A DNA stretch of 57,158 nt from contig PS015159.1 in the NCBI GenBank assembly GCA_048213135.1, positions 107,652 through 164,809 of the forward strand, read 5' to 3'. Each line of letters opens with the position of its first letter. Within the stretch, counting starts at the first letter, position 1. The notes under the pieces were generated by a model. The model had not been told where the DNA came from and ran no database searches. It saw nothing but the letters and a program-made list of their open reading frames with translations. This document shows, in pieces, positions 25,823 through 36,812 of the stretch. Both the position numbers and the translations under genes were made by a program. The stretch comes from Reclinomonas americana ATCC 50394 (Eukaryota; Jakobida; Jakobea; Jakobida).

Positions 25823-26589
25823 CAGAGCACTCACCGCGACAGATTACCGGTCATCAGCATAAATACGGAGGCCAGCAGACGCACCGGCAGCATAGTGAAG
25901 AGATACAAGAAGGCGTCGATGCAGGCCAGCGTACCGAGAATCAGAAACTGACGACGCACAGCACAGTGAGCTGTCTGCCAAACACGCACACTACTCGAAC
26001 ATGCACACACCTTTTCCAGCTCCATGGGCACGAGCGCAAAGTTGCGCACTGCCACCTGAATGCTCACCGCCTTGTCGCGATGCGATGCATCGCCCTCCCC
26101 CACGCCCTTGGTGGCGCCCAGCTCGAGCTCCTCGGCAACGAAATCGAGCAGCGGGGCGAGCAGTCCACCTCGTCGCCTCCCACTCGAGGCCGTCGTGGCG
26201 GTCGGCTTTTTCGTGCTGCTGGTGGCCGTCACATTGTTGTTGTTGTTGCTGTTGGTGGCAGTGTTGTTGGCATTGGCGGCGGCGCTGGCCATGGCCTCGT
26301 CGCTGCAAGCAAGTGAGCGCCAACTGCATCACACAAAATGACACTCACAGACGAACCTCTTGACGGCGCTGCTCGGAACGGGTGTCTTCCTCGCCGATGC
26401 CACTGCCTGCTCCTGCTCAGCGGCTGCGGCGGCGGCTGCCACACTCGGTGGAATGTACAGTGAGCCCTCGGTGGCCGAGCGTTCAAGCTTGACTCCCGAT
26501 GACGAAGAACCGGCGGAGGTGGCAACAGTGGCCAGTGACACCTCGCCGCGAATGCTGTCGTAGAGCTGCGTCGCAGGAGGAGTCGTCGG
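24323..26589 (-). CDS. TAPT1: TAPT1 / EMV1-family multi-pass membrane protein (5' partial)
   Basis: Exons on the minus strand: 26589 to about 26355, about 26303-26012, 25947-25835, 25613 to about 25350, 25270 to about 25110, 25036-24919, 24848-24597, 24571-24323 (stop). Family hallmarks are present: an LYDSIRGEVS-type opening, RNFALVPMELEKFLILGTLACIDAFLYLF, LYVIYNLLEVFDKLCCSFG, VTLNVSLNSRNNALLTLLISNNFVELKGSVFK, NLFQISCSDAVERVQL, and VDWVKHCFLTKFNG followed by LGFVPIPLA. TAPT1 proteins have several transmembrane helices and work at the ER and ciliary base. Between the first block and the first helix this copy carries a long Ala/Asn/Thr insertion (26290-26200) not typical of the family. The final helix (LPATWWLLVLVGLLVLVVVK) is followed by a short charged tail. 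The start codon is not visible: the acceptor at 26590 shows that an upstream exon exists, and a 20-N gap lies at 26651. Confidence 0.85.
24572..24596 (-). other. Apparent 25-base intron (or frameshift) in TAPT1
   Basis: On the minus strand this stretch begins GTTGCG and ends GCCAG. The family block RLGFVPIPLACL ends exactly before it, and the last transmembrane exon continues in another frame exactly after it. Removal of 25 bases restores the frame. Either a very small intron or an assembly indel explains this. Confidence 0.45.
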
Positions 26590-26650
26590 CTGTGAAATCC
26601 ACGAGAGATGTCAGTTGTCTCGTGCGATTGATGATGATCGATCAGTGAGT

Positions 26651-26670
26651 NNNNNNNNNNNNNNNNNNNN
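26651..26670. other. Assembly gap (20 N placeholder) between divergent genes
   Basis: A 20-N run, a size also used at 37639 and 45635, so it is a placeholder of unknown length. It lies between the 5' ends of TAPT1 (minus) and NTPase-nuclease copy 1 (plus), so the shared promoter region and the first TAPT1 exon are incomplete. Confidence 0.9.
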
Positions 26671-26720
26671 GTGCTCGCATTTCTTCTGTAAAGTGAGGAG
26701 AGCGAGCAAAGGCAAAGGTT

Positions 26721-26900
26721 ATGGATAAAATGGCGTTGGAGCTTGTGCGGAACCCCGCGTTGTGGGACGCTAAAGAGTTGGAGCGACTCACCGAGAGGGG
26801 ACTCGACTTGCTGCTCCGCAAGGCCAACTTGATTGTCATACAAGAGACCAAGAAGCAGAAGGTGACCCGGTTGATGGACCAGCAGTCGGTGTGGCGGGCA

Positions 26901-26937
<37 letters not shown>

Positions 26938-27733
26938 CGTGCATTGATCGATTGACACAATCTCATCACACTTGTATGATCACGACAGAATGCTGCTGCC
27001 TCCGATCGCGAGGCCGGCTCTGCGGCTGGCGCCTCAGGATCTGGGGATCCAGTTGAAGGCCGTCGCGATCGGTGAGCGTGTTTTCGGCACTCATCCGCTC
27101 TTCCGTTGTCCACCCACACCACTTTCACGTGCACCTTACATAATCATGATCATGCAGTGTCGCAGGCAAACGAGAGGCCTCCGCTGATCTTGATGACGAC
27201 GACGATCGCAAGCGTCAACGAACAGGAGGTAGTGTTGCCAGACCGACGTTTGCACATTCTACCACTCTCATTTATTCCTGTCACAGTCGACGAGATTGGC
27301 ACCGTCATCTCTCGCATGGAGAGACAGCCGTTAGTGCCTTACGAGCGTCTGCTGATTAGGGGCGCCAGATTTCGTCGTCTCAATGATCCACCCAAGCAGG
27401 TGCGCTGTCGCGTCTGCAATCTCTGCTTGGACGCACGACTCACTGTTTGTACAGTTCACCCGTGCCCACATGCGGCTTGTGCATCGACGCATTCCACCCG
27501 ATGTGCTGTCAATGCTTGCCAAGCACATTGAAATGCAGGCGGTTCAAGATCGCAACTTGCATCCGTTTGTCGTCGTCGAAGGTGGACCCGGTACTGGCAA
27601 GTCTCGCTTGCTGGACGAGCTGGGAGAGCTGCTCGAACATGAAATCGATGAGTTTCTACTTGCAAGAGGATCGCTGCGTGCCGCGGCACCGTTTCGGAAA
27701 TTGCGCAACGCACTACACAGTGGCCGAGTGACG

Positions 27734-27767
<34 letters not shown>

Positions 27768-30287
27768 AAAAACATACTTTACATTCTGTTGCTGACTTCA
27801 TGCACTGCAGATTCCCATCACCTTCGGCAGTGGTGACGAGCTGACGCCAAGAGAGTTGATCTCACACATTCCTTGCATTGGCCTGCGCATCCTCCACTCG
27901 TGGTTTGGCGCTGTGCGCTTTGCTGAGTGGGTCAAAGAGTACCGGAAGTTATCCTTGGTCGGCGAAGGCGATGTGCCTGTTGACGATGCCATCCGGGCGG
28001 TGATCCGCGACGCGCGTCGCCAATCAGGCAAGTGTGCTCATTGTTTTATAGCCTGCAGCTATCGCTCGTGCTCTCGTATGATCTCATCCCACTTTGCCTC
28101 AGGCATATCTCCGGACGATGACCTGGTTGTGTTGATTCTCGTGGATGAGTGCCTGAAAGTGGTGCAAGCACGTGGTGAGGCATCTTGATTCCGGCACTTG
28201 TGAAGAGATTGACATGTTTTCTGACCGTTTAAACGTTTCCTCTTCACCGCTACAGGAGATCTCAATCGCATGATGGTGCAGCTTGGCGGATCACTATGCT
28301 CACCACCCGCCGGCATCCATGACATGGTGCTTGTGGCATGCTCCACCCTGGTGTTGACCACTCTCGAAGACATCTTTCGCCAGTCGAGTTATCCTTATTG
28401 TGAGGTTCCTCTTCCCCTGTTGCGGAGCGAGCATGTCGATGAGTTTGTGGATGCCACCATACGTGAAACGCACCCATCGTGGGCCAACAAGTGGCGGACA
28501 TGTGTCGCGCTTCGTCGAGTCATGGCCGGTGTTGGCGGTCTTCCGCGGTGTGCCGAGGCTTTGTTATCGGTTGTTGCCAGCTGCGATCCTGAACGCGGTG
28601 AGGACATTCTACCTTCCACACGCACGCTTCTGCACGGTTTCACTCACGACTTGCATGCCTGCATGTACATGCACATCAACACTTGATATCTGCATGCAGA
28701 TTTCGTCGGTGAAAACAAAGATTTTGCACCGCTGGTGCGAAATATGCTGCTCCGCAGCGTGGGCTACAGCCTCACCAGTCTCGATGACGTGCGACTGCTT
28801 GAGCTGTCTACACGCCCGCTATTGACGCTTGGTGCAAGCGTAGTGCTGCAAGCAGGCACGACGACCAAGTTCAGTGATGCAGTGTCGTGTGGCCTTATTG
28901 CCTATCACGAAGCAGAATTGGTTTGGCGATGGCTTGCGTCGTTACACGAGTCGAACGTAACTGACACACAAATCTCATGCAGTCGGGCCAACGAGTATAC
29001 TTCCCAACGTATCCGTTGTTGATGTTGACGGCAGCGGATGATGCCGAAGACAATCTTCTCAGCCTTCGAGCGGCCAAGTGGACAGATCGTGACTTTGAGG
29101 ATGCGTGTGCACGCGGTCTGGCTGTCAAGCTGTCGTATCCCGATTCCAGGGATGTGCAGCTGAGTGACATGTTATCGGGTGCCATTTTATCGCCGATGCC
29201 GAGTCGCTTTAGAACAAGTCTCCAGATTGGCGCCGACACTGCTGTGGGCGTTCGAAAAATGACCATTGGCCTCACAGTACGTGACTTGATCTGTTCTGCT
29301 TGTTTCGTGATATTCAATCGCCTGATTGTTGCACTGCTGCGACATATGCAGGATGTCGCGATCGATCTTGAAATCCCTCAGCGAGTCGTTCTTCAGACGC
29401 GAGACGTCGACCGGGCGTGTGCTGCGGATTCGTTGATCATCACTGAAGCAGTTGCGTGCGGAGAGCACGTGTTTTGCATTCAGCTACACTCATCACCCAC
29501 CTGTACAGGGATACAGGACGTTCCAAGTCAAGCGGACATGGACCAAACTGTTGAGTGTCGAGACAATGTTGGACGAGTACGCGAAGGCGTTTTTGGTGCG
29601 TTTTTGCCAGACGCGCGCGCACATGTCGAGTGTGATAACTCATTGCTGATGAGCTTGTTTGTTATTCTCTTTGCAGTCATGCCTGCTGATCGATGGAACG
29701 CGCGTTTCACTCCCACGACTTCGATTTGAGGGTGAAGACGGTGTGCTGGCAGCAGCGGACGAGCTGCGACGGTTCGTGCGCCAGAATTTTCCACTGAGAT
29801 TCAAAGACATGCCGCAAGAGCAGAAAGAGACGTTATTGCGTGTTGCGCGATCGTGTGCAGCTTCGTCGCATGCATGCGTGTGTGTCTGTATCTGTGAAGA
29901 GTGGTTTGTGACTTGTGCCTGGCGTGTCGTGCTGTGCAGAACTTTTGGTTTGGTCTGCTTGTCGTGCGGCCGCATCCGCACCTGGACGCATCACTGCCAC
30001 CCAACGCATTCCTGGTGGACTCGAGGAACATGAGCCTGTTTTTCGGATTCATCATCGGCCCTCTGCTCGAGCGCAACTTTGTCGGTGAGTTGGCGAACTC
30101 GATAGATCTCTCTGATGGGCGAGCGCGCTCACCCGCTCGTTGTACAGACATCAATGTCAATACAATGTCGGAGCAGCAGCTGAGCGAGCGCCTCATGTCG
30201 CCTGTTCTTGCGTGGTCGAGCGGGGGAGACATTTCGTGTCCACTGAGGATTTGCAGCAGCGAGTGGCGGATGAAGAGGATGAGCTGA
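26721..30287 (+). CDS. NTPase-nuclease paralogue, copy 1 (Crinkler-RHS-like)
   Basis: Order of parts: a helical SAP-like header (AKELERLTERGLDLLLRKANL...TRLM, 26721-26900), an Ala/Gly-rich linker, a basic NLS (GKREAS..DRKRQRTG near 27170-27230), a P-loop NTPase with Walker A GGPGTGKSRLL (27580-27615) and a Walker-B-like LVVLILVDECLK (28120-28155), a helical middle, and a C-terminal region with CAADSLIITEA (29420) and YRTFQVKRTWTKLL (29508-29550). The last pair looks like the D...QxK core of Mrr-like PD-(D/E)xK nucleases. NTPase plus restriction-type nuclease is the plan of Crinkler-RHS-type proteins; assignment to that group is inference. Roughly 14 exons, inferred by comparison with copies 2 and 3. 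An in-frame TGA shortly upstream of the ATG makes the N-terminus shorter than in the other copies. The 3' end is shifted out of frame relative to copy 2 (see findings). Confidence 0.6.
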
Positions 30288-30437
30288 TGATCGAGCCGGA
30301 ACTCATTCGAGCCATTAGGTTTTGACTTTCATGCCTGCTGCGTGGCGCGCATATGTTTTTGTAAACACGCACTCCTTCATCAGACAGACGGTGAAATGCG
30401 TTATTCCCGTTACTGTACGTATCACATCACGTTCACG

Positions 30438-31527
30438 ATGGACGCCGACGACATTGTGGCCATCACGACACATCTTCGTCGCTCGCTAAACGAGCTTGGG
30501 CCCGAGCACTTCAAGCTGAAGAAGAAGCAGGCAATGGATGAACAGTCGTTGGAGTTTGTGTGGAATCCCAAGTTGTGGAACGCAAAAGAGTTGGAGGAGC
30601 GACTCACCGAGAGGGGACTCGACTGGCTGCTCCTCAAGGCCAACTTGGTTGTCAAACGAGAGAACAAGAAGAAGAAGGTGGTCCGCTTGATGAAGCAGCT
30701 GTCGGTTTGGCAGGCGGTTCGTGTGTGTGTGTGTGTGCGTGCGTGCGTGCATTGATCGATTGACACAATCAATCTCAACACACTTGCATGGCAGAATGCT
30801 AGCGCTGCAGCTGCTGCTGCCTCCGAGGCCGGCTCTGTAGCTGGCGCCTCAGGTTCTGGGAATCCAGTTCAAGGCCGTCGCGATCGGTGAGTGTGTTTTC
30901 GGCACCCCCACTTTCACGTTCACCTTACATAATCATGATCATGCAGTGCTGCAGGCAAACGAGAAGGTTCCCCTGATCTTGAAGGCGACGACGATCGCAA
31001 GCGTCAACGAACAGGAGGTAGTGTTGCCAGACCGCTATTTGCACACTCAAGCTCCTCCTCACTTATTCCGTACCACAGTCGACGAGATTGGCACCATCAT
31101 CTCTCGCTTGGAGAGACAAGCGTTAGCGCCTTACGAGTGTCCGCTGATCAGGGGCGCCAGATCTCGTCGTCTCAATGGTCCCCCCAAGCAGGTGCGCTGC
31201 TACGTCTGCATTCTCTGTTTGGACGCCCGTCTCACTGCTCTAGCAGTTCACCCGTGCCGACATGCCACTCGTGTATCGACGCATTCCACACGAAGTGTTG
31301 CGAGTGCTTGCCAAGCACATGGAAATGCAGACGGCCGCGGTACAAGATCGCACCTTGCATCCGTTTGTCGTCGTTGGAGGTGGACCCGGTACTGGCAAGT
31401 CTCGCTTGCTGGACGAGCTGGGGGAGCTGCTTGAACATGAAATCGATGAGTATCTGGTTGTCAGATCGCCGTTTACCGCGGCACCATTTCGGAAATTGCG
31501 CAACGCACTACACAGTGGCCGTGTGAC

Positions 31528-31570
<43 letters not shown>

Positions 31571-34500
31571 GTGTGAACCACTTGACGATCTGTTGCTGAC
31601 TTCATGCGCGCGCTGCAGATTCCGATCACCTTCAACAGTGGTAACGAGCTGACGCCAAGAGAGTTTGCCTCTCACATTCCTTGTATTGGTCTGCGCATTC
31701 TCCATGCGTGGTTTGGCGCTGTGCGCTTCACCCAATGGGTCGATGCGTACCGGAAATTGTCGTTGGTCGGCGACGGCGATGTGCCTGTTAACGACGCCAT
31801 CCGGGCGGTGATCCGCGACGCGCGTCGCCAATCAGGCAAGTGTGTTCATTGTTTATAGCCTGCAGCTAGCGCTCGTGCTCTCGTATGATCTCATCCCACT
31901 TTGCCTCAGGCATATCTCCGGACGATGACCTGGTTGTGTTGATTCTCGTGGATGAGTGCCTGAAAGTGAAGCAAGCAGATGGTGAGGCATCTTGATTCCG
32001 ACAATTGTGAAGAGATTGCCATGATTGCTGACCGTTCCCTCTTCACCGTTGCAGGAGATCTCAATGGCATGATGGCACAACTTGGCGGATTACTATGCTC
32101 GCCACCCGCCGGCATCAACGACACGGTGCTTGTGGCATGCTCCACCCTGGTGTTGACCACGCTCGAAGACATCTTTCGCCAGTCGAATTATCCTTACTGT
32201 GAGGTTCCTCTTCCCCTGTTGCGAAGCGAGCACATCGATGAGTTTGTGGATGCCACCGTACGAGAAACGCACCCATCGTGGGCCGACAAGTGGCGGACAA
32301 GTGTCGCGCTTCGTCGAGTCATGGCCGGTGCTGGCGGTCTTCCACGGTGTGCCGAGGCTTTGTTATCGGTTGTTGCCAGCTGCGATCCTGAACGCGGTGA
32401 GGACTTTNNNNNNNNNNNNNNNNNNNNNNNNNNNNNNNNNNNNNNNNNNNNNNNNNNNNNNNNNNNNNNNNNNNNNNNNNNNNNNNNNNNNNNNNNNNNN
32501 NNNNNNNNNNNNNNNNNNNNNNNNNNNNNNNNNNNNNNNNNNNNNNNNNNNNNNNNNNNNNNNNNNNNNNNNNNNNNNNNNNNNNNNNNNNNNNNNNNNN
32601 NNNNNNNNNNNNNNNNNNNNNNNNNNNNNNNNNNNNNNNNNNNNNNNNNNNNNNNNNNNNNNNNNNNNNNNNNNNNNNNNNNNNNNNNNNNNNNNNNNNN
32701 NNNNNNNNNNNNNNNNNNNNNNNNNNNNNNNNNNNNNNNNNNNNNNNNNNNNNNNNNNNNNNNNNNNNNNNNNNNNNNNNNNNNNNNNNNNNNNNNNNNN
32801 NNNNNNNNNNNNNNNNNNNNNNNNNNNNNNNNNNNNNNNNNNNNNNNNNNNNNNNNNNNNNNNNNNNNNNNNNNNNNNNNNNNNNNNNNNNNNNNNNNNN
32901 GATGTCGGCGATAGAATGGCACCCGATAGCACGTCACTCAGCTGCACATCACTGGAATCGGGATACGACAGCTTGACGGCCAGACCGCGTGCACACGCAT
33001 CCTCAAAGTCACGATCTGTCCACTCGGCCGCTCGCAGGCTGAGAAGATTGCCCTTGAAATTGGTTGCTCTCAACACCGACAACGGGTATACTGGGTAATA
33101 TACTTGTCGGCCCAACTGCGTGAGATCTGCGTGTCAGATACAGACACATCGGGTTCGTGTAACTACGCAAGCCATCGCCAAACCAATTGTGCTCGGTGAT
33201 AGGCAACAAGGCCACCCGACACCGCATCACTGAACTTGATCTGCGTGTCTGCTTGCAACACTACGACTGCATCCAGCGTCAACAGCGGACGTGCAGACAG
33301 CTCAAGCAGTCGCACGTCATTGAGATTAGTGACGCCGTAGCCCACACTGCGAAGCTTGTTCTGCACCGCCTCCGCAAAATCACTGTTCTCATCCACGAAA
33401 TCTGCATGCAGATATTCGAAGCGCGTACGTACGTGCAGGCATGCAAGTTGCTAGTGAGACCGTGCCAACAAGCGTGCGCGTGGAAGGTAGNNNNNNNNNN
33501 NNNNNNNNNNNNNNNNNNNNNNNNNNNNNNNNNNNNNNNNNNNNNNNNNNNNNNNNNNNNNNNNNNNNNNNNNNNNNNNNNNNNNNNNNNNNNNNNNNNN
33601 NNNNNNNNNNNNNNNNNNNNNNNNNNNNNNNNNNNNNNNNNNNNNNNNNNNNNNNNNNNNNNNNNNNNNNNNNNNNNNNNNNNNNNNNNNNNNNNNNNNN
33701 NNNNNNNNNNNNNNNNNNNNNNNNNNNNNNNNNNNNNNNNNNNNNNNNNNNNNNNNNNNNNNNNNNNNNNNNNNNNNNNNNNNNNNNNNNNNNNNNNNNN
33801 NNNNNNNNNNNNNNNNNNNNNNNNNNNNNNNNNNNNNNNNNNNNNNNNNNNNNNNNNNNNNNNNNNNNNNNNNNNNNNNNNNNNNNNNNNNNNNNNNNNN
33901 NNNNNNNNNNNNNNNNNNNNNNNNNNNNNNNNNNNNNNNNNNNNNNNNNNNNNNNNNNNNNNNNNNNNNNNNNNNNNNNNNNNNNNNNNNNNNNNNNNNN
34001 NNNNNNNNNNNNNNNNNNNNNNNNNNNNNNNNNNNNNNNNNNNNNNNNNNNNNNNNNNNNNNNNNNNNNNNNNNNNNNNNNNNNNNNNNNNNNNNNNNNN
34101 NNNNNNNNNNNNNNNNNNNNNNNNNNNNNNNNNNNNNNNNNNNNNNNNNNNNNNNNNNNNNNNNNNNNNNNNNNNNNGAGGCGTTTCGAAGATTGTTTCC
34201 AGATTGGCGCCGACACTGCTGTGGGCGTTCGAAAGATGACCGTTGACCTCACAGTACGTGACTTGATCTGTTCTCGCGAGTGTTTTGTGATATTCAATCG
34301 CCTGATTGTTGCGCGACACACAGGATGTCGATCTTCAAATCCCTCAGCGAGTCGTTCTTCAGACGCGAGACAGGGCATGTGCTGCTGATTCGTTAATCAT
34401 CACGGAGGCAGTTGCGTGCGGAGAGCATGTATTTTTAGCGTTTCTTCGCTGCGCGAGTTGTCTTACTTTCGTCACCCCTACGCAACAGGGATACATGACT

Positions 34501-35319
34501 TTTCAAGTCAAGCGGACATGGACCAAGCTGCTGAGTGTCGAGACAATGTTGAACGAATACGCGAAGGCGTTTTTGGTGCGTTTTTGCCAGACGCGCGCGC
34601 ACATATTGACGGTGGCAACTGATTGCTGATGGGTTGTTTCTCCTTTTCTCTTTGCAGCCTTGCCTACTAATTGATGGAACGCGTGCATCACTCCCCCGAC
34701 TTCGATTTGAGGGCGAAGACGATGTGCTGGCAGCAGCGGACGAGCTGCGACGGTTCGTGCGGCAGAATTCTTCACTGAGATTCAAAGACATGCCGCTAGA
34801 GCAAAAAGAGACGCTATTGAGCGTTGCGCAGTCGTGTACAGTTTCGTCGCGCGCATCCGTGTGTGTCTGTATCTGTGAAAAGTGGTTTGTGACTTGTGCC
34901 TGGCGTATCGTGCTGTGCAGAACTTTTGGTTTGGTCTGCTTATCGTGCGGCCGCATCCACACCTGGACGCATCACTGCCACCCAACGCATTCCTGGTGGA
35001 CTCGAGAAACATGAGTCTATTTTTCGGATTCATCATCGGCCCTCTGCTCGAGCGCAACTTTGTCGGTGAGTTGGCGAACTCGATAGATCTCTCTGATGGG
35101 CGAGCGCGCTCACCCACTCGTCGTACAGACATCAATATCAACACAATGTCGGAGCAGCAGCTGAGCGAGCGCCTCATGTCGCCTGTTCTTGCGCGGCGAA
35201 TCGTGGTCAAGCGAGGTTTGAGACATTTTGTTTCCGCTGAGGACTTGCTTCAGCGAGTGGCGGATGAGGAGGATGAGCTGATGATCGAGCCGGACCTCAT
35301 GCAAGCCATTCGCATTTGA
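30438..35319 (+). CDS. NTPase-nuclease paralogue, copy 2 (contains a reversed contig)
   Basis: Start at ATG 30438 (MDADDIVAITTHLRRSLNELG), stop at 35317-35319. The same domain order as copy 1: SAP-like header with NAKELEERLTERGLDWLLLKANL, NLS region (30950-31015), Walker A GGPGTGKSRLL (31379-31411), Walker-B-like LVVLILVDECLK (31930-31965), then gap 32408-32900, a contig in the wrong orientation (32901-33490), gap 33491-34187, and the nuclease part from 34188 (CAADSLIITEA at 34378, MTFQVKRTWTKLL at 34497-34535). The C-terminus ends in an acidic stretch (RVADEEDELMIEPDL). This is the copy with the most complete header and tail and is the best reference for the family. Expression and activity are unknown. 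Confidence 0.6.
32408..32900. other. Assembly gap (493 N) in copy 2
   Basis: Run of N that starts 8 bases into the intron after ...VVASCDPERG. The same intron position is where copy 3 ends (37638). Confidence 0.95.
32901..33490 (-). other. Contig in reverse orientation carrying the middle exons of an NTPase-nuclease copy
   Basis: Read on the minus strand this contig encodes DENSDFAEAVQNKLRSVGYG...LTLDAVVVLQAD and then YYPVYPLSVL...TDRDFEDACARGLAVKLSYPDSSDVQLSDVLSGAI, the counterparts of copy 1 28700-28910 and 28980-29200. Everything around it codes on the plus strand. Reversed in place, its ends match the bases expected on both sides (copy 1 28610 and 29200), so it is an orientation error or a true small inversion. 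Confidence 0.85.
33491..34187. other. Assembly gap (697 N) in copy 2
   Basis: Run of N. Comparison with copy 1 suggests almost no coding sequence is missing here once the neighbouring contig is reversed. Confidence 0.95.
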
Positions 35320-35691
35320 CGTTCTGTTTGTTTGTGACCAATGTTGGTGACTGCGGTGACACCGCTTACGTATCGTGGTGATCATAAATGAGACGCGATG
35401 TTCTTCTACATTGCAACATCGCGAGTGTGTCCAGTTTCAGCGATTACAATGCTGCGGACGAGGACGAGGACGACGATCGCCCCTCTCGTGAGACGATGAC
35501 AGCGGCGCTGCGCACGATCGGTAGACGCGGAGGAGTTGACGCACGAGACGGGTCTGCACGCGCCAAAGCAATCGTTGCGTTTTGACTTTCATGCCCGCGC
35601 ATTAAAGTACATCGTTGTTTGCAGGCGTATCCGTCAGACAGACAATGAAATGCGTTATGTCCGTTACTGTACACATCACGTCACCTTCACA
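35320..35691. other. Spacer between copies 2 and 3
   Basis: Contains a short open stretch (35388-35585) without known features. The last 60 bases before the ATG of copy 3 (about 35640-35691) closely match the bases before the ATG of copy 2 (about 30390-30437), so a common upstream control region was duplicated with the genes. No TATA box is obvious. Confidence 0.5.
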
Positions 35692-35959
35692 ATGGACATC
35701 GACGACATCACGTCACGACTCTGCGGTGCACTGGGGGAGCTTGGACCCCGGCACCTCAGAAAGAAGCAGGCTATGGACGAAAGGTCGTTGGAGTTTGTGT
35801 GGAATCCCGCGTTGTGGAACGCACAAGAGTTGGAGGAGCGACTCACCGAGAGGGGAATCGACTGGGTGCTCCTCAAGGCCAACTTGGTTGTCAAACGAGA
35901 GACCAAGAAGCAGAAGGTGGCCCGCTTGATGAAGCAGCTGTCGGTTTGGCAGGCGGTTC

Positions 35960-35990
<31 letters not shown>

Positions 35991-36772
35991 CGTGCGTGCA
36001 TTGATCGATTGACACAATCAATCTCATCACACTTGCATGACAGAATGCTAGCGCTGCTGCTGCCTCCGAGGCCGGCTCTGCAGCTGGCGCCTCAGGATCT
36101 TGGAGTGCAGCTCTAGGCCGTCGCGATCGGTGAGTGTGTTTTCGGCACTCATCTGCTCTGTCCCTCCCACCCACACTCCCACTCACACATTCGCGCAGTG
36201 CTGCGGGCAAACGAGAAGGTTCCCCTGATCTTGAAGGCGACGACGATCGCAAGCGTCAACGAACGGGAGGTAGTGTTGCCAGACCGCTGTTTGCACACTC
36301 AAGCTCCTCCTCACTTATTCCGTACCACAGTCGACGAGATTGGCACCATCATCTCTCGCATGGAGAAACAAGCAGCAGTGCCTCGAGAACGCCCGCTGAT
36401 CAGGGACGCCAGATCTCGCCGTCTCAATCACCCGCCCAAGCGGGTGCGCTGCTGCGTCTTGTGTTCCGCTTGTACGCTCGCCTCACTGTTTGTACAGTTC
36501 ACTCGTGCCCACATGCGGCTTGTGCATCGGCGCATTCCACACGAGGTGTTGCGAGTGCTTGCCAAGCACATTGAAATGCAGGCGGTTCAAGATCGCAACT
36601 TGCATCCATTTGTCGTCGTCGGAGGTGGGCCTGGAACTGGCAAGTCTCGCCTGTTGGACGAGCTGGGAGAGTTGCTTGAACATGGAATCGATGAGTATCT
36701 GGTTGTCAGATCGCCGTTAACCGCGGCACCGCTACGGAGATTACGCGATGCTCTGCATAGTGGCCGTGTGAC

Positions 36773-36812
<40 letters not shown>

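Noticed and set aside
35388-35585. Small acidic open frame between NTPase-nuclease copies 2 and 3
   Set aside because: No similarity, no splice context, and no counterpart before copy 2; probably chance.
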